Origin: Ornithodoros turicata
Lineage: Eukaryota > Arthropoda > Arachnida > Ixodida > Argasidae
NCBI RefSeq assembly: GCF_037126465.1
Contig: NW_026999326.1
Location: 62,001 to 126,000, forward strand
Direction of reading: 5' to 3'
Length of the DNA stretch: 64,000 bases
Shown: one piece after another, positions 1 through 8,716 of the stretch
Layout: every line of letters begins with the position of its first letter
Position numbering within the stretch: position 1 is the first letter of the stretch
The notes under the pieces: model-generated
Told to the model about the DNA's origin: nothing
The model's database searches: none
Seen by the model: only the letters and a program-made list of their open reading frames with translations
Made by a program: the position numbers and the translations under genes

Positions 1-255
1 GTCCTCGCTGTGTATGGTTCAAAGTGCGCTGCTCACTGTAATTTCATCAACCTCTTCGTTAACGGTAAAATGAAACACACTTGTCGTAATGTTATCAATA
101 TAAACCTATAGCTGGACCGCGGCACTAAAGGTAGTCATGCTCACGGTCCTCGCTGTGTATGGTCGAAAGCGGGCAGTTGACTGTGATATCATCCATCTCT
201 TGCCTGTAAAAGGAAATACTATTGTCGTAATTTTCTGAATGTAAACATGTATCCC
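1..255. repeat. Diverged tandem duplication, ~145-bp period
   Basis: The block starting GTCCTCGCTGTGTATGG at position 1 recurs at 146. The two copies share further scattered blocks (TGTCGTAAT, AATRTAAAC) but differ by many substitutions and small indels. The window edge may hide more copies upstream. No coding potential is seen. Confidence 0.6.
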
Positions 256-257
256 TG

Positions 258-690
258 TTGAAAAAAAAGACAGTAAGATTTAAACTGGAAATGTTACTGG
301 TCACACTGGAAATGCCACTGGTCAGACTGCAAAAGACTGGAAATCAGACTGCAAAAGACAGGAAATCAGACTGGCAAAAATGGAAACCAGTCCATACTGG
401 TAACTGGATATACTGGGTTTTCACGTGGTACACTGGAAACCAGTGTACCACGTGAAAACCCAGTATATCCACTGGAAACCAGTGTACACTGGTCACTGGC
501 AGTACTGGAGTTTCACTGGATACATTGCAAACTAGTGTAAATTGGTTAATGGATGTACTGAATTTTCACGGGGTACACTGGAAACCAGTCTACACTGGTT
601 ACTGACCGCACTGGAGTTTTATTCGGATAAGCGGAACCGACACTGGAGATACTGTAATCCAGTGTACACAGTGTACATAGTCCGACTGGA
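258..690. repeat. ACTGG/CCAGT-rich repeat region
   Basis: The pentamer ACTGG and its complement CCAGT recur every 10-20 bases, often as ACTGGAAACCAGTGTAC-like mirror pairs. The short open frame across it is only a by-product of the repeat. A related but not identical ACTGG-rich composition occurs at both ends of the foldback element at 42,544-45,053, so this is probably part of the same general class. No terminal repeats or target duplication could be defined here. Confidence 0.65.
406..470. repeat. Perfect 31-bp hairpin with 3-nt loop
   Basis: Positions 406-436 are exactly the reverse complement of 440-470, separated by AAA. The arm begins GGATATACTGGG and ends GTACACTGG. It lies in the middle of the ACTGG-rich block, where the other inverted pairs are imperfect. 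A cruciform or a dsRNA hairpin is possible if transcribed; no function is visible. Confidence 0.9.
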
Positions 691-1146
691 CTAGTGTCCT
701 ATAGAGATCAGCGATGTGTTAGTTTTACGCATCAGCTTCAAAAAGTAATTAGTTACGTTACCTATTAATCTTTATAATGCATTACTAAATTGTTACTTTT
801 GTACACTATGCACTCGGTACACTATGCACTTACTCAGTCATTACATCGTCTTCAAGTTGCTAACAGAGTTACATTAGCCGTCAAGAATATAGTGACATTT
901 TACATTAGACGTTGTATGCACACTTGGGTCTGGAAAACATACCACTCGATGCGGCAGTTCTTTAACGCATTACCGGTATTGCGCTACTTCAAACATGAGA
1001 TTACATGATTAATGAATTATACGCTAGTTGCAATAAATCCGAGTAAGTCGCTCTGATATCGAAGCTATTTGGATTTCGGAATCTTTGACGTCTCATCTGG
1101 GACTCGTCAGTTCATCAACGCCAGCTCAGTTCGTTGCCTCGATTTT
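691..1146. other. No gene seen
   Basis: A+T-rich sequence with short chance frames. No conserved motif, splice pattern or repeat could be supported. Confidence 0.5.
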
Positions 1147-1260
1147 ATGTCGGCACAGTTCCCTTAGAATGCGGCCCAGGACGCACATTCTCCACGGCAT
1201 CAGTCGTGACGTTGCCCACTTCTGCGAAGCCGACAACGGCGAGCTCCTTTACCATAATCA
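1147..1260 (+). mobile_element. SINE 3'-body fragment (degenerate)
   Basis: The stretch around TCGGCACAGTTCCC, followed by a GGACGCA block, aligns with the body of the tRNA-derived SINE at 44,026-44,343 (CCGGCACAGTTCCC at about 44,151, then GGACGCA). The tRNA-like head is absent, so this is a truncated, diverged copy lying directly upstream of a truncated non-LTR element. Confidence 0.5.
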
Positions 1261-1289
1261 CCACCGCGTGGAAGCCACATATTTCACAA

Positions 1290-2012
1290 GTATGTTCTAA
1301 GTTATCTCAAGCGTGTGGCGCTTTGTACAGGGTGAGCAAAATCTTCCCTCTGGCTGTCTTAAGAATTCTGTATTTCTCATTAGTCCAATGTCACCTCTTA
1401 TATTGCGTTGAATCATGGCGGCACACTTATAAAACTTACTTAAGACCCATTGAACTTCTTCAAAACCGTATTCGCACAATATTGAATGCACATCCTAGGC
1501 AATCATGTCTACCTTTGTACTGCGCATTCTGCCATTTAACACATTGTGTTTTGAAAGGACTGTGTTGATGATAAGGAAATGTATTATTACTGAAGGGCTA
1601 GTTCTAGGTCTTCATTTCTCCTCTGTAACTCGCACCAGCCGCTCCGTGTTAGGGCATCATCTCTTAGTACAACAACAAGCGAATGAGCATGGGATGCGTA
1701 CTTTACAATATCAAGGCGTAATTAAGTGGAATTCCTTACCACTATCACTAAATTAGCATTACATAGGCACTTACTTCACAGTACTGGTCTTGAATCAACA
1801 TAGATAACACTGTTTAGGATTTTTGTGACTTGCATATTTTTAGTGTAGTAGTATTGGGGTTCAGTGTATACTGCTGTCATATATTTGTTCGGCATGTTTC
1901 TACGGATCGCACTAGCTTCGGCTATGATCCGGATGGCCTTTCAGCCTTAATGTATCACTTTTATGTTGTCACTGAAATAAAAAAAAAATAAAAAAAAACG
2001 AAAAAAAAAGAA
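1290..2012 (+). mobile_element. 5'-truncated non-LTR retrotransposon, RT C-terminus and tail
   Basis: Two overlapping frames (about 1,290-1,568 and 1,540-1,756) read as the C-terminal part of a Jockey/CR1-type ORF2. The first has the post-RT pattern ILYFSLVQCHLLYCVESW followed by an LQNRI-type block. The second ends in RTLQYQGVIKWNSLPLS, typical of the last residues of such proteins. One frameshift separates them. A ~220-bp 3' UTR follows and ends in an A-rich tail at about 1,979-2,012. The catalytic RT and endonuclease are missing, so this is a dead 5'-truncated insertion. Confidence 0.75.
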
Positions 2013-3440
2013 AAGCAGAACAAAACACTTGCTTGATTATTGAAACTCAATGCATTCATTATCTTTGCTTGTTCACGTCCTGACACGGAATTTGTCAGCC
2101 CAATAACATAAAAATGAGCGTTCTGAGAAATTTAAATTATTAAGTCACAAAATCGTCGCTTGTTTCGGTTTCAAACCGCTGCGTCTAGCAACCATGTAGA
2201 CAGAGAACAAATGATCGTTCGAGCGGCTGCTGCTTCTCCCTGGTTTCTTGCGTTCTACTCATGTCAATATAATGGTTGAGTTTAATCGTCAAGACATTTA
2301 TCATCGTTCGTCACGTTTGTTGTTATGTTCGCTATTTGTCTGGCGACGCAAAAGCTGTTGCGCGAGTGCCATGCCTCTCATAGGTGACTATATGCCGTAC
2401 ACGTTGCTAGACGAGCTTGTTCTTGCCGGTAATGTATTATTTATTATGTATTATCTGACTTAGTCGCATTAAACTAACACTAGGGTTTGTTGTATTCTCG
2501 TCTGTTGTGTTTTTGCGTGCCGTACCACATATATTCAATGCAGTGGGTGTATCCTCGCTGTGTGGGTGCAGAATTGGATTCCTCCTGCGCTTTGTCTGTA
2601 TAAATCTGATAGATATCTCTGGGATGTAGTTCCGTATCGGGAAAACTGGCTTTTTTTTAAAAGAAAAACGAATAAAAACAAAAATGAAACGCCTTTACGT
2701 GAAAGAGGAAGTAATTAGTAACGAAATTAAACAGGAATGTCCCTCGTATATTGCGTAAAACGTATACAAATTAAATTTTATCGCTGGTTTCTTGATGCCG
2801 ATCCGTCATTTTGGCTGAGGACCTTACTGACCTAACCCGAGGCACAGTCTAGACGCCCGCTCCGCCTAGTGCGTGCCTGTGGGGAGGGGGGGCATCCCCC
2901 CCCTGACCCCCCAATCTGTAGAACCTACTTAACCTAACTTCACTAAAATGAGGTGATCTAGCCCATTTCAACCACCCTACCTTTCGCAAGACTGCAAGTT
3001 TCGAATCCGCTAGGATTAGCATTCCCGTGTTTCTCCTGCGCTAAAAGTGAATCAGATGGAGTTGTTTAAATGTATATAAAAAAACTTCTAGTCCACAGAA
3101 TCTTATAATTCTGACATTTTTAGATTCAGTATTTGATCTTTATCCACGTCTATGCAATATTTACTTTCCTAACCCTTTCACTAATTTTTAAAAAGGAGTG
3201 GTCCCGATATGGAAGTACACCCTATCTCTGCAAAATAATATTGTGTTTCCCGTTGTGTATGGATGAACAGGAATTCACAAGTTATCCTTCCGTTTCATTA
3301 TGTTTATGTCAGTTACTGTTGTTGCGTAGTTTCACCGGCAGTGCACAAATATGGTTTTCCATTGTAGAATCAACAGATGTGTATGTGTATCATGGGCGGG
3401 CCGTTGCAAGCAGAAAGAGCCTGGTAGTGGCCTGCTATGA
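2013..3440. other. No gene seen; G-run/C-run hairpin near 2,881-2,912
   Basis: Only short chance frames are present. A G-tract and a C-tract separated by CAT (about 2,881-2,912) would form a short GC hairpin and could form a G-quadruplex. It is followed by TAACCTAACTT-type sequence. Nothing else could be supported. Confidence 0.45.
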
Positions 3441-3586
3441 GATAACATATGCTATACGTGCAGCCAAAGAGCTCTGGCTATTTTTGTCCTTTTATACTTC
3501 ACTGGCTTTGCACCGGGCTTTCAGTGAGTGAGTTATCTCACCCTGACGAGAGGAATCACGTGTTACGTGACCTTCTGACGCCATCC

Positions 3587-3672
3587 ACTCAAACGTTGCC
3601 TGCCTGCGTCCTGTTGATGAGGCCCAACAAGGCCGAAACGGCTGTCCAGGACTGGCATGGCGACGTTTGAGT
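3587..3672 (+). ncRNA. Type I hammerhead ribozyme, array unit 1
   Basis: Order: outer helix I (ACTCAAACGTTGCC), internal loop, inner helix I (GTCCTG), core UUGAUGA, helix II (GGCC, loop, GGCC), GAAA, a 2-bp helix III closed by loop GGCT, then GUC. The 3' strand of helix I follows as CAGGAC and GGCGACGTTTGAGT. The predicted cleavage is after 3,646. The core has U instead of C at position 3, which should weaken catalysis. The short helix III is the form known from Penelope-like elements and retrozymes. Confidence 0.85.
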
Positions 3673-3819
3673 TACAAACATATGCTATACGTGCAGCCAA
3701 AGAGCTCTGGCTATTTTTTTCCTTTTATACTTCAGTGGCTTTGCACTGGGCTTTCAGTGAGTGAGTTATCTCACCCTGACGGGAGGAATCACGTCTTACG
3801 TGACCTTCTGACGCCATCC

Positions 3820-3905
3820 ACTCAAACGTTGCCTGCCTGCGTCCTGTTGATGAGGCCCAAGAAGGCCGAAACGGCTGTCCAGGACAGGCATGGCGACGTT
3901 TGAGT
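3820..3905 (+). ncRNA. Type I hammerhead ribozyme, array unit 2
   Basis: Same layout as unit 1, with inner helix I GTCCTG/CAGGAC, helix II closed by a CAAGAA loop, GAAA and GUC present. The core again reads UUGAUGA (C3 to U). The internal loop of helix I reads AGGCAT instead of TGGCAT. Confidence 0.83.
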
Positions 3906-4053
3906 TACAAACATATGCTATACGTGCAGCCAAAGAGCTCTGGCTATTTTTTTTCCTTTTATACTTCAGTGGCTTTGCACTGGGCTTTCAGTGAGTGAGT
4001 TATCTCACCCTGACGGGAGGAATCACGTGTTACGTGACCTTCTGACGCCATCC

Positions 4054-4139
4054 ACTCAAACGTTGCCTGCCTGCGTCCTGTTGATGAGGCCCAAGAAGGC
4101 CGAAACGGCTGTCCAGGACTGGCATGGCGACGTTTGAGT
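4054..4139 (+). ncRNA. Type I hammerhead ribozyme, array unit 3
   Basis: Both helix I segments, helix II and the minimal helix III are intact. The core is UUGAUGA, so the C3 substitution is shared. Confidence 0.83.
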
Positions 4140-4286
4140 TACAAACATATGCTATACGTGCAGCCAAAGAGCTCTGGCTAATTTTTTCCTTTTATACTTC
4201 ACTGGCTTTGCACTGGGCTTTCAGTGAGTGAGTTATCTCACCCTGACGGAAGGAATCACGTGTTACGTGACCTTGTGACGCCATCT

Positions 4287-4372
4287 ACTCAAACGTTGCC
4301 TGCCTGCGTACTGTTGATGAGGCCCAACAAGGCCGAAACAGCTGTCCAGTACTGGCATGGCGATGGTTGAGT
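4287..4372 (+). ncRNA. Type I hammerhead ribozyme, array unit 4 (covariant helix I)
   Basis: Inner helix I is GTACTG/CAGTAC instead of GTCCTG/CAGGAC, so both strands changed together and pairing is kept. The helix III loop is AGCT. The outer helix has one disturbed position (CGATGG on the 3' side). The core is UUGAUGA. Confidence 0.85.
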
Positions 4373-4519
4373 TACAAACATATGCTATACGTGCAGCCAC
4401 AGAGCTCTGGCTATTTTTTTCCTTTTATACTTCACTGGCTTTGCACTGGGCTTTCAGTGAGTGAGTTATTACACCCTGACGGGAGGAATCACGTGTTACG
4501 TGACCTTCTGACGCCATCC

Positions 4520-4605
4520 ACTCAAACGTTGCCTGCCTGCGTCCTGTTGATGGGGCCCAACAAGGCCGAAACGGCTGTCCAGGACTGGCATGGCGACGTT
4601 TGAGT
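4520..4605 (+). ncRNA. Type I hammerhead ribozyme, array unit 5 (core mutated)
   Basis: The helices are intact but the core reads UUGAUGG: position 3 is U and conserved A9 is G. This copy is probably inactive. Confidence 0.8.
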
Positions 4606-4719
4606 TACAAACATATGCTATACGTGCAGCCAAAGAGCTCTGGCTAATTTTTTCCTTTTATACTTCACTGGCTTTGCACTGGGCTTTCAGTGAGTGAGTT
4701 ATCTCACGTTTGAGTTGCA

Positions 4720-4721
<2 letters not shown>

Positions 4722-4751
<30 letters not shown>
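4722..4751. repeat. (TA)n microsatellite
   Basis: About 15 TA dinucleotides directly abut the last, deleted retrozyme unit. They may mark the 3' insertion junction or have grown from its terminal ACATA. Confidence 0.9.
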
Positions 4752-4754
<3 letters not shown>

Positions 4755-5837
4755 TAGGCAATGTTAAAGAAATATTATTTCAGGTTAAAGTTGCTGTATT
4801 TTTGCCAGAGTCGTATCTTTGCATACTTTTTCATCATATTATTGTGTTTAGGCTCTCAACAAAACTTTTTTGACTTGTAGTACCCTTACGTATCTCAATG
4901 TTAAAAATGGTTTTGTCTCTTCACTGCGAAACTTTGCGAAATGCGAAACTTTGCTTCTCAAACCATTTTTCGCGCCTCCTTTTGGGATAGATATGGCGAG
5001 TAGCCAGAATATTTGCGACCCTCAGATAGGTAGATGAACACTTCTCCCTTACTGCTGCACAAAAACAGTTGCAATACTTCATAATTTTGGCTGCGGAATG
5101 CGTAAACTGCAGTGATGGTCAAGGGATAGCCCCGTAACCTTAAACAGACACTTAGGGACAGCTATGATGCGGTGGCAGCAAAAACATTTGTTTTAATGGT
5201 TTTCCAAGCAATGAATCTATATGAATTTTTGTAACAAAATCCAGGAGGGTCGCGCATCGCCTCTGGGCCATTTGGCATGGAATGACCTAGCTGCGACGTA
5301 TGGTAGTTGTTAAAAAAAGCACAGTCTATCCCTCAATGTGGCCAAACGAAAATGTCTGGATAGTGGGGAATTCAGATAAGTGAGACTTTGGAGCATCAGC
5401 TGTCAAAGAAAGTTGTGTTTATATGGAGGACATGGGAAAATCTCTATCATTTGCACCAAATTATTTCAGCAATATACTTCAGCACGCCCAAAGTGCCTTG
5501 ATCTACTTCTTGTGCTTTGTTGCACTCATCCGATGGGCGAGTGTGTGTGCTTATCGAGGTAACGAACAAAAATCCTAGTCATAAGCATGAACAACAAAGC
5601 TAGACATCTTTATCTAGACATCTTTTGCCATATTGCTATGAACTTTTTGAAGCATATTGACAGATAACAGGATTAGTCAATGACATTCTTTGGGATTTTC
5701 CTGAGACACACATTGGCACATGTCAAGCAAGAATATTGATGAAAATCCCACGAAGTGAAAGATGTCCTTGTGCTGGTTGACGAAATAGCACAGCATTTAT
5801 AGTAGTGCTCAATTTATGAAGTAAAATAGTTGTGGTC
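4752..5837. other. No gene seen
   Basis: A+T-rich sequence with short frames only. No recognised motif. Downstream parts of the adjoining EnSpm-like transposase would be expected here but could not be found. Confidence 0.45.
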
Positions 5838-6143
5838 TGTGAGCTCTCAAAATATGGCTGTGCGGTGGATAGGATGGCGGTACACAGAGGTAATGCTCCC
5901 CCTTTCATAAAAAAGGCAATCCACCACATTTGCTCTGCTTCTGTATTGACTGTTAAGCCTGGCTGCATGACATTAGATGAGCCCTCCCTGCCACTCTCCT
6001 ATACTGAAGGCGCATGGTATTTTGTGTTTTTCCTGACATGCTTTTGCATCTCCTCATCTTCAGCGGCATATGTTGAAGGAGGGAGCATTATCTCTTTGTG
6101 TGCAGCCATCCTATCCGCAGCACTGTCATATTTTGAGAGCTGA
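5838..6143. repeat. Imperfect inverted duplication, ~70-bp arms
   Basis: About 5,840-5,908 and the reverse complement of about 6,069-6,143 share the blocks AGCTCTCAAAATATG, GGATAGGATGGC and TAATGCTCCC. Translated outward-in, both arms keep a similar peptide (LSKYxxAxDRMAxH), so the duplication may stem from an exon fragment. The two arms have diverged considerably. It lies just 3' of the transposase relic on the minus strand. Confidence 0.6.
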
Positions 6144-6270
6144 TGAATCACATTCCTGATAGACAAGTTTCCTTTTCCTTCTTAAGTTCAGAACCACTAA
6201 AGATAAGTGAACGGGAGGTGATTTAATCTGAACAAGGCTGTCACCTTAAGCCCGCAGTGAACTAGAGAAC

Positions 6271-8208
6271 TCAGCTTTGGACTGCAGCGGTCAGAGTACC
6301 AAGTGACAATATATGCCTACCTATGTAAAATCGCTCTTCCGAGTGACATGATGCGAACCACAGCTCTGCAAACTGCTTAGTGACACCCTGGAGGACACAA
6401 TGCATATAATCGACTGTGAACCCCCACACCAGATCGAAGGTGCGTAAGCCAAGCAGCGGTGAAGGTCCCTTGATGCCGTTTATTGGAGTTTCAAGTTGGA
6501 GAGCAAGCTCCATGTCTCTCACTACTCCCTCTGCTGTTCTTTCAGGCCCAGTGTACAAGTACCGCATGCTCCCTAGAATTCAAACAAGTTGTCACAGGCA
6601 TTACTGCATGTAAAACAGCAATGCAGGGAGGTGACTCCTGAGAAACGAATCATTGTTACATTTATGTGAGTTCATGCTACATGACATTAAGTCCACTCAC
6701 ATTGGTTATATGTTCCCCGTGTAAGGCACCATGGGCATCCAAAGTAGCCGTTAAACAGAACATAGTTCTGGATGGCTGCTCGTGCAGGGGCGTCAACACA
6801 GGAGCAAAGTGCGTAAACTTTGGAGACAGATGTTTACACCACAGGTCCATGTCACTGGTTGCATGTTGTTGAGCTGGTCCACAAATTTACTCAGGAACAG
6901 GGTCATGTTTGGGTGTTTCTTCCCAAACCACAGGCCAGCTAGGGTGGGATTCTTCAGACGGGTTTTAGGTGACAGTTCATTTATGATGAACTGAATAGGC
7001 CAGATGGACGTTTCGGATGATTTATAAAGCGGACTACCATCTGTGTTGAATGTTATTGTGAGGTCAGTGTTGCTTAGAGTTCCACTCTGTCTCAGTTTGC
7101 AATATGCAGCAGCGCTTGTGATGTCGGAGGTATCATTTCGAGCTTGAGACCCAGATGACAACTTATGCAAGTTGTTCACGAAGTCAGTCTTTGACACTTC
7201 AATCTGGTGTTTGATTTGACTGGCTATTTTGGTGATTACAAAGAAGCACCCTTTAGCCCTGAGTTGTCGAACGTCATATGTAACTCCGCAAGTGTCCCAC
7301 TGTAGGTGTACGCAAAGGGTTGCTTCACAAGAATCGCAGTGAGAATGGTAAGTTACCAGTGCTGCATTTTTCTTAGTTCACAGTTTTCGGAACAAGTACA
7401 ATGTTGGTGGGAGCACGGTTGAGTCAAACATTGTATTGATCATAGTCAATAAGTCCAGCAGAGCTACCCAAGTCAAGCAATGTCCAATGACAAATGCCAT
7501 TACCATTATAACAGCTGCTCCTGCAGTGGTATGCGATCCTGGTAGTTTGGTGGTTGGAAGTTCAGAGTGTGGGCCCTTATCTGTCGTACAATTAGCTTCA
7601 TCGGATGGACGTGCAGATCCTGGTTGAGCGCCGTCAGTACTGCTCACGTCATTATCACCGTCACTGTCACTCGACAGAAACCAACTCGGGTCATCTTCCG
7701 CAGTGGACGCACTATCGGTGTCATTATCTGATGTTGCAGCTTGTAGTGTTGACGTTGCGGCGCCCATCATTTCATTCTCGTCGTCTAATATACACCGTCA
7801 TCGAGCTCGCAAGGGGAGAATGTGGCAGGTTCGCAGGTTACATTTCGTGCAGTCCCATCCAGACTATTATCATGACTATTTTGAGGGAGTTCAGCAACGA
7901 CCTGTGTTGTGCCGTACGCTTTGCTCTCTGCATGACTTTTTGTAACCGCCTGATCCCTGTCACTAACAGCTTGAAAGCACACGTCGTTTTCATCATATGT
8001 TGGCAGAGATTCAGCCCGGAAGAATTCATGTGTTGAACTTGTAGCGCCGCCGGGGTGCATCATGGATCATCACGGGGGCTTCATGATTTACTGAGTCTTC
8101 CGAAGCATTATCGTTGGTCTGCCTTCGCCTGTTGTAGCGTGTCATTCTCGGAACCTTAAACTCAGCATCTTTGTGCAAATATTGCTTGCTACGGCGCCTT
8201 GGAGGCAT
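6271..8208 (-). pseudogene. EnSpm/CACTA-type (Tnp2-like) transposase relic
   Basis: Reads right to left. A basic N-terminus (MPPRRRSKQY from 8,208) leads to an acidic, Ser-rich linker to about 7,560. Then comes the family's pre-catalytic region (LPPTLYLFRKL; a C-x2-C pair in HCDSCEATL). The strongest block is FNTDGSPLYKSS with SIWPIQFIINEL and LAGLWFGKKHPNM (7,020-6,880), characteristic of animal proteins with a Tnp2-like transposase domain. After a frameshift near 6,840 the frame continues with DAPARA and FNGYFGCPWCL. A plausible intron (GTGAGT near 6,703; AG near 6,574) joins it to DYMHCVLQGVTKQ (about 6,400). Damage: an in-frame stop at 7,378-7,380, frameshifts near 8,050 and 6,840, and a missing 3' part. 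It could be a decayed transposon gene or a dead domesticated copy; no terminal repeats were found. Confidence 0.7.
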
Positions 8209-8716
8209 ACTCACAATCACTAACAACAGCCGCTTCACGCGGTCTTCTGCAAGATAACTTAGCAAAATGCGGGTGTAAGCAGTGATAAGACGACTTTCAT
8301 AACGTCTGCATCGTCTGCATTTTGCGAGGGAACAGTGACCACAATGTTGCTTGATTTTCGTGTCGGTTTGCTATTGACACGAAAACCAGGCAACGTCGCA
8401 CATATCATACTCCTCCAACTAAATACGTATGTATGGGACGGGAATAATTACTGTCTTTGTAAAGTTTCACGGCAAAGTATTTTGTCATAAAAATAATTAG
8501 TGCTTATTTTTCTTTCAGCGGCAGACACTACGTTATCCACACGATGGGTACCGTTACGTTTGTATAGCATTCGCGTTTAGCAACACTGGCAACACCGCCA
8601 GCCCCGCCGTGATTCACTTGCTGTTTTTGCTCTGCATGTGCGCGCTTTTTTTGTCTGCTGAGTTTCGTTTCGTTGAACGCGGTGAATGGTTGCTTCTGCA
8701 GCATCATCAAAGCGAC

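Larger units (their letters stand above)
3445..4725 (+). mobile_element. Hammerhead-ribozyme tandem array (animal retrozyme)
   Basis: The marker GCTATACGTGCAGCC recurs at 3,451, 3,684, 3,917, 4,151, 4,384 and 4,617: five complete units of 233-234 bp and a sixth that is internally deleted, ending CGTTTGAGTTGCAAACATA next to a TA repeat. Each complete unit contains one type I hammerhead motif. A short open frame repeats in every unit but tracks the period and is not a gene. Known animal retrozymes are tandem repeats of a few hundred bp with type I hammerheads that yield small circular RNAs and are thought to be moved by Penelope-like enzymes. No such enzyme lies in this window. A seventh, isolated copy is at 60,466-60,770. 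Confidence 0.85.

Noticed and set aside
3667..4603. Repeated ~78-codon plus-strand frames in the ~233-bp array as a gene family
   Set aside because: The frame length equals the repeat period (no stop in one frame of the unit), units of 234 bp break it, and the same bases are explained by the hammerhead and its flanks.
3445..4725. CRISPR-like array
   Set aside because: Whole units are repeated without spacers, the context is eukaryotic, and the unit contains a ribozyme fold.
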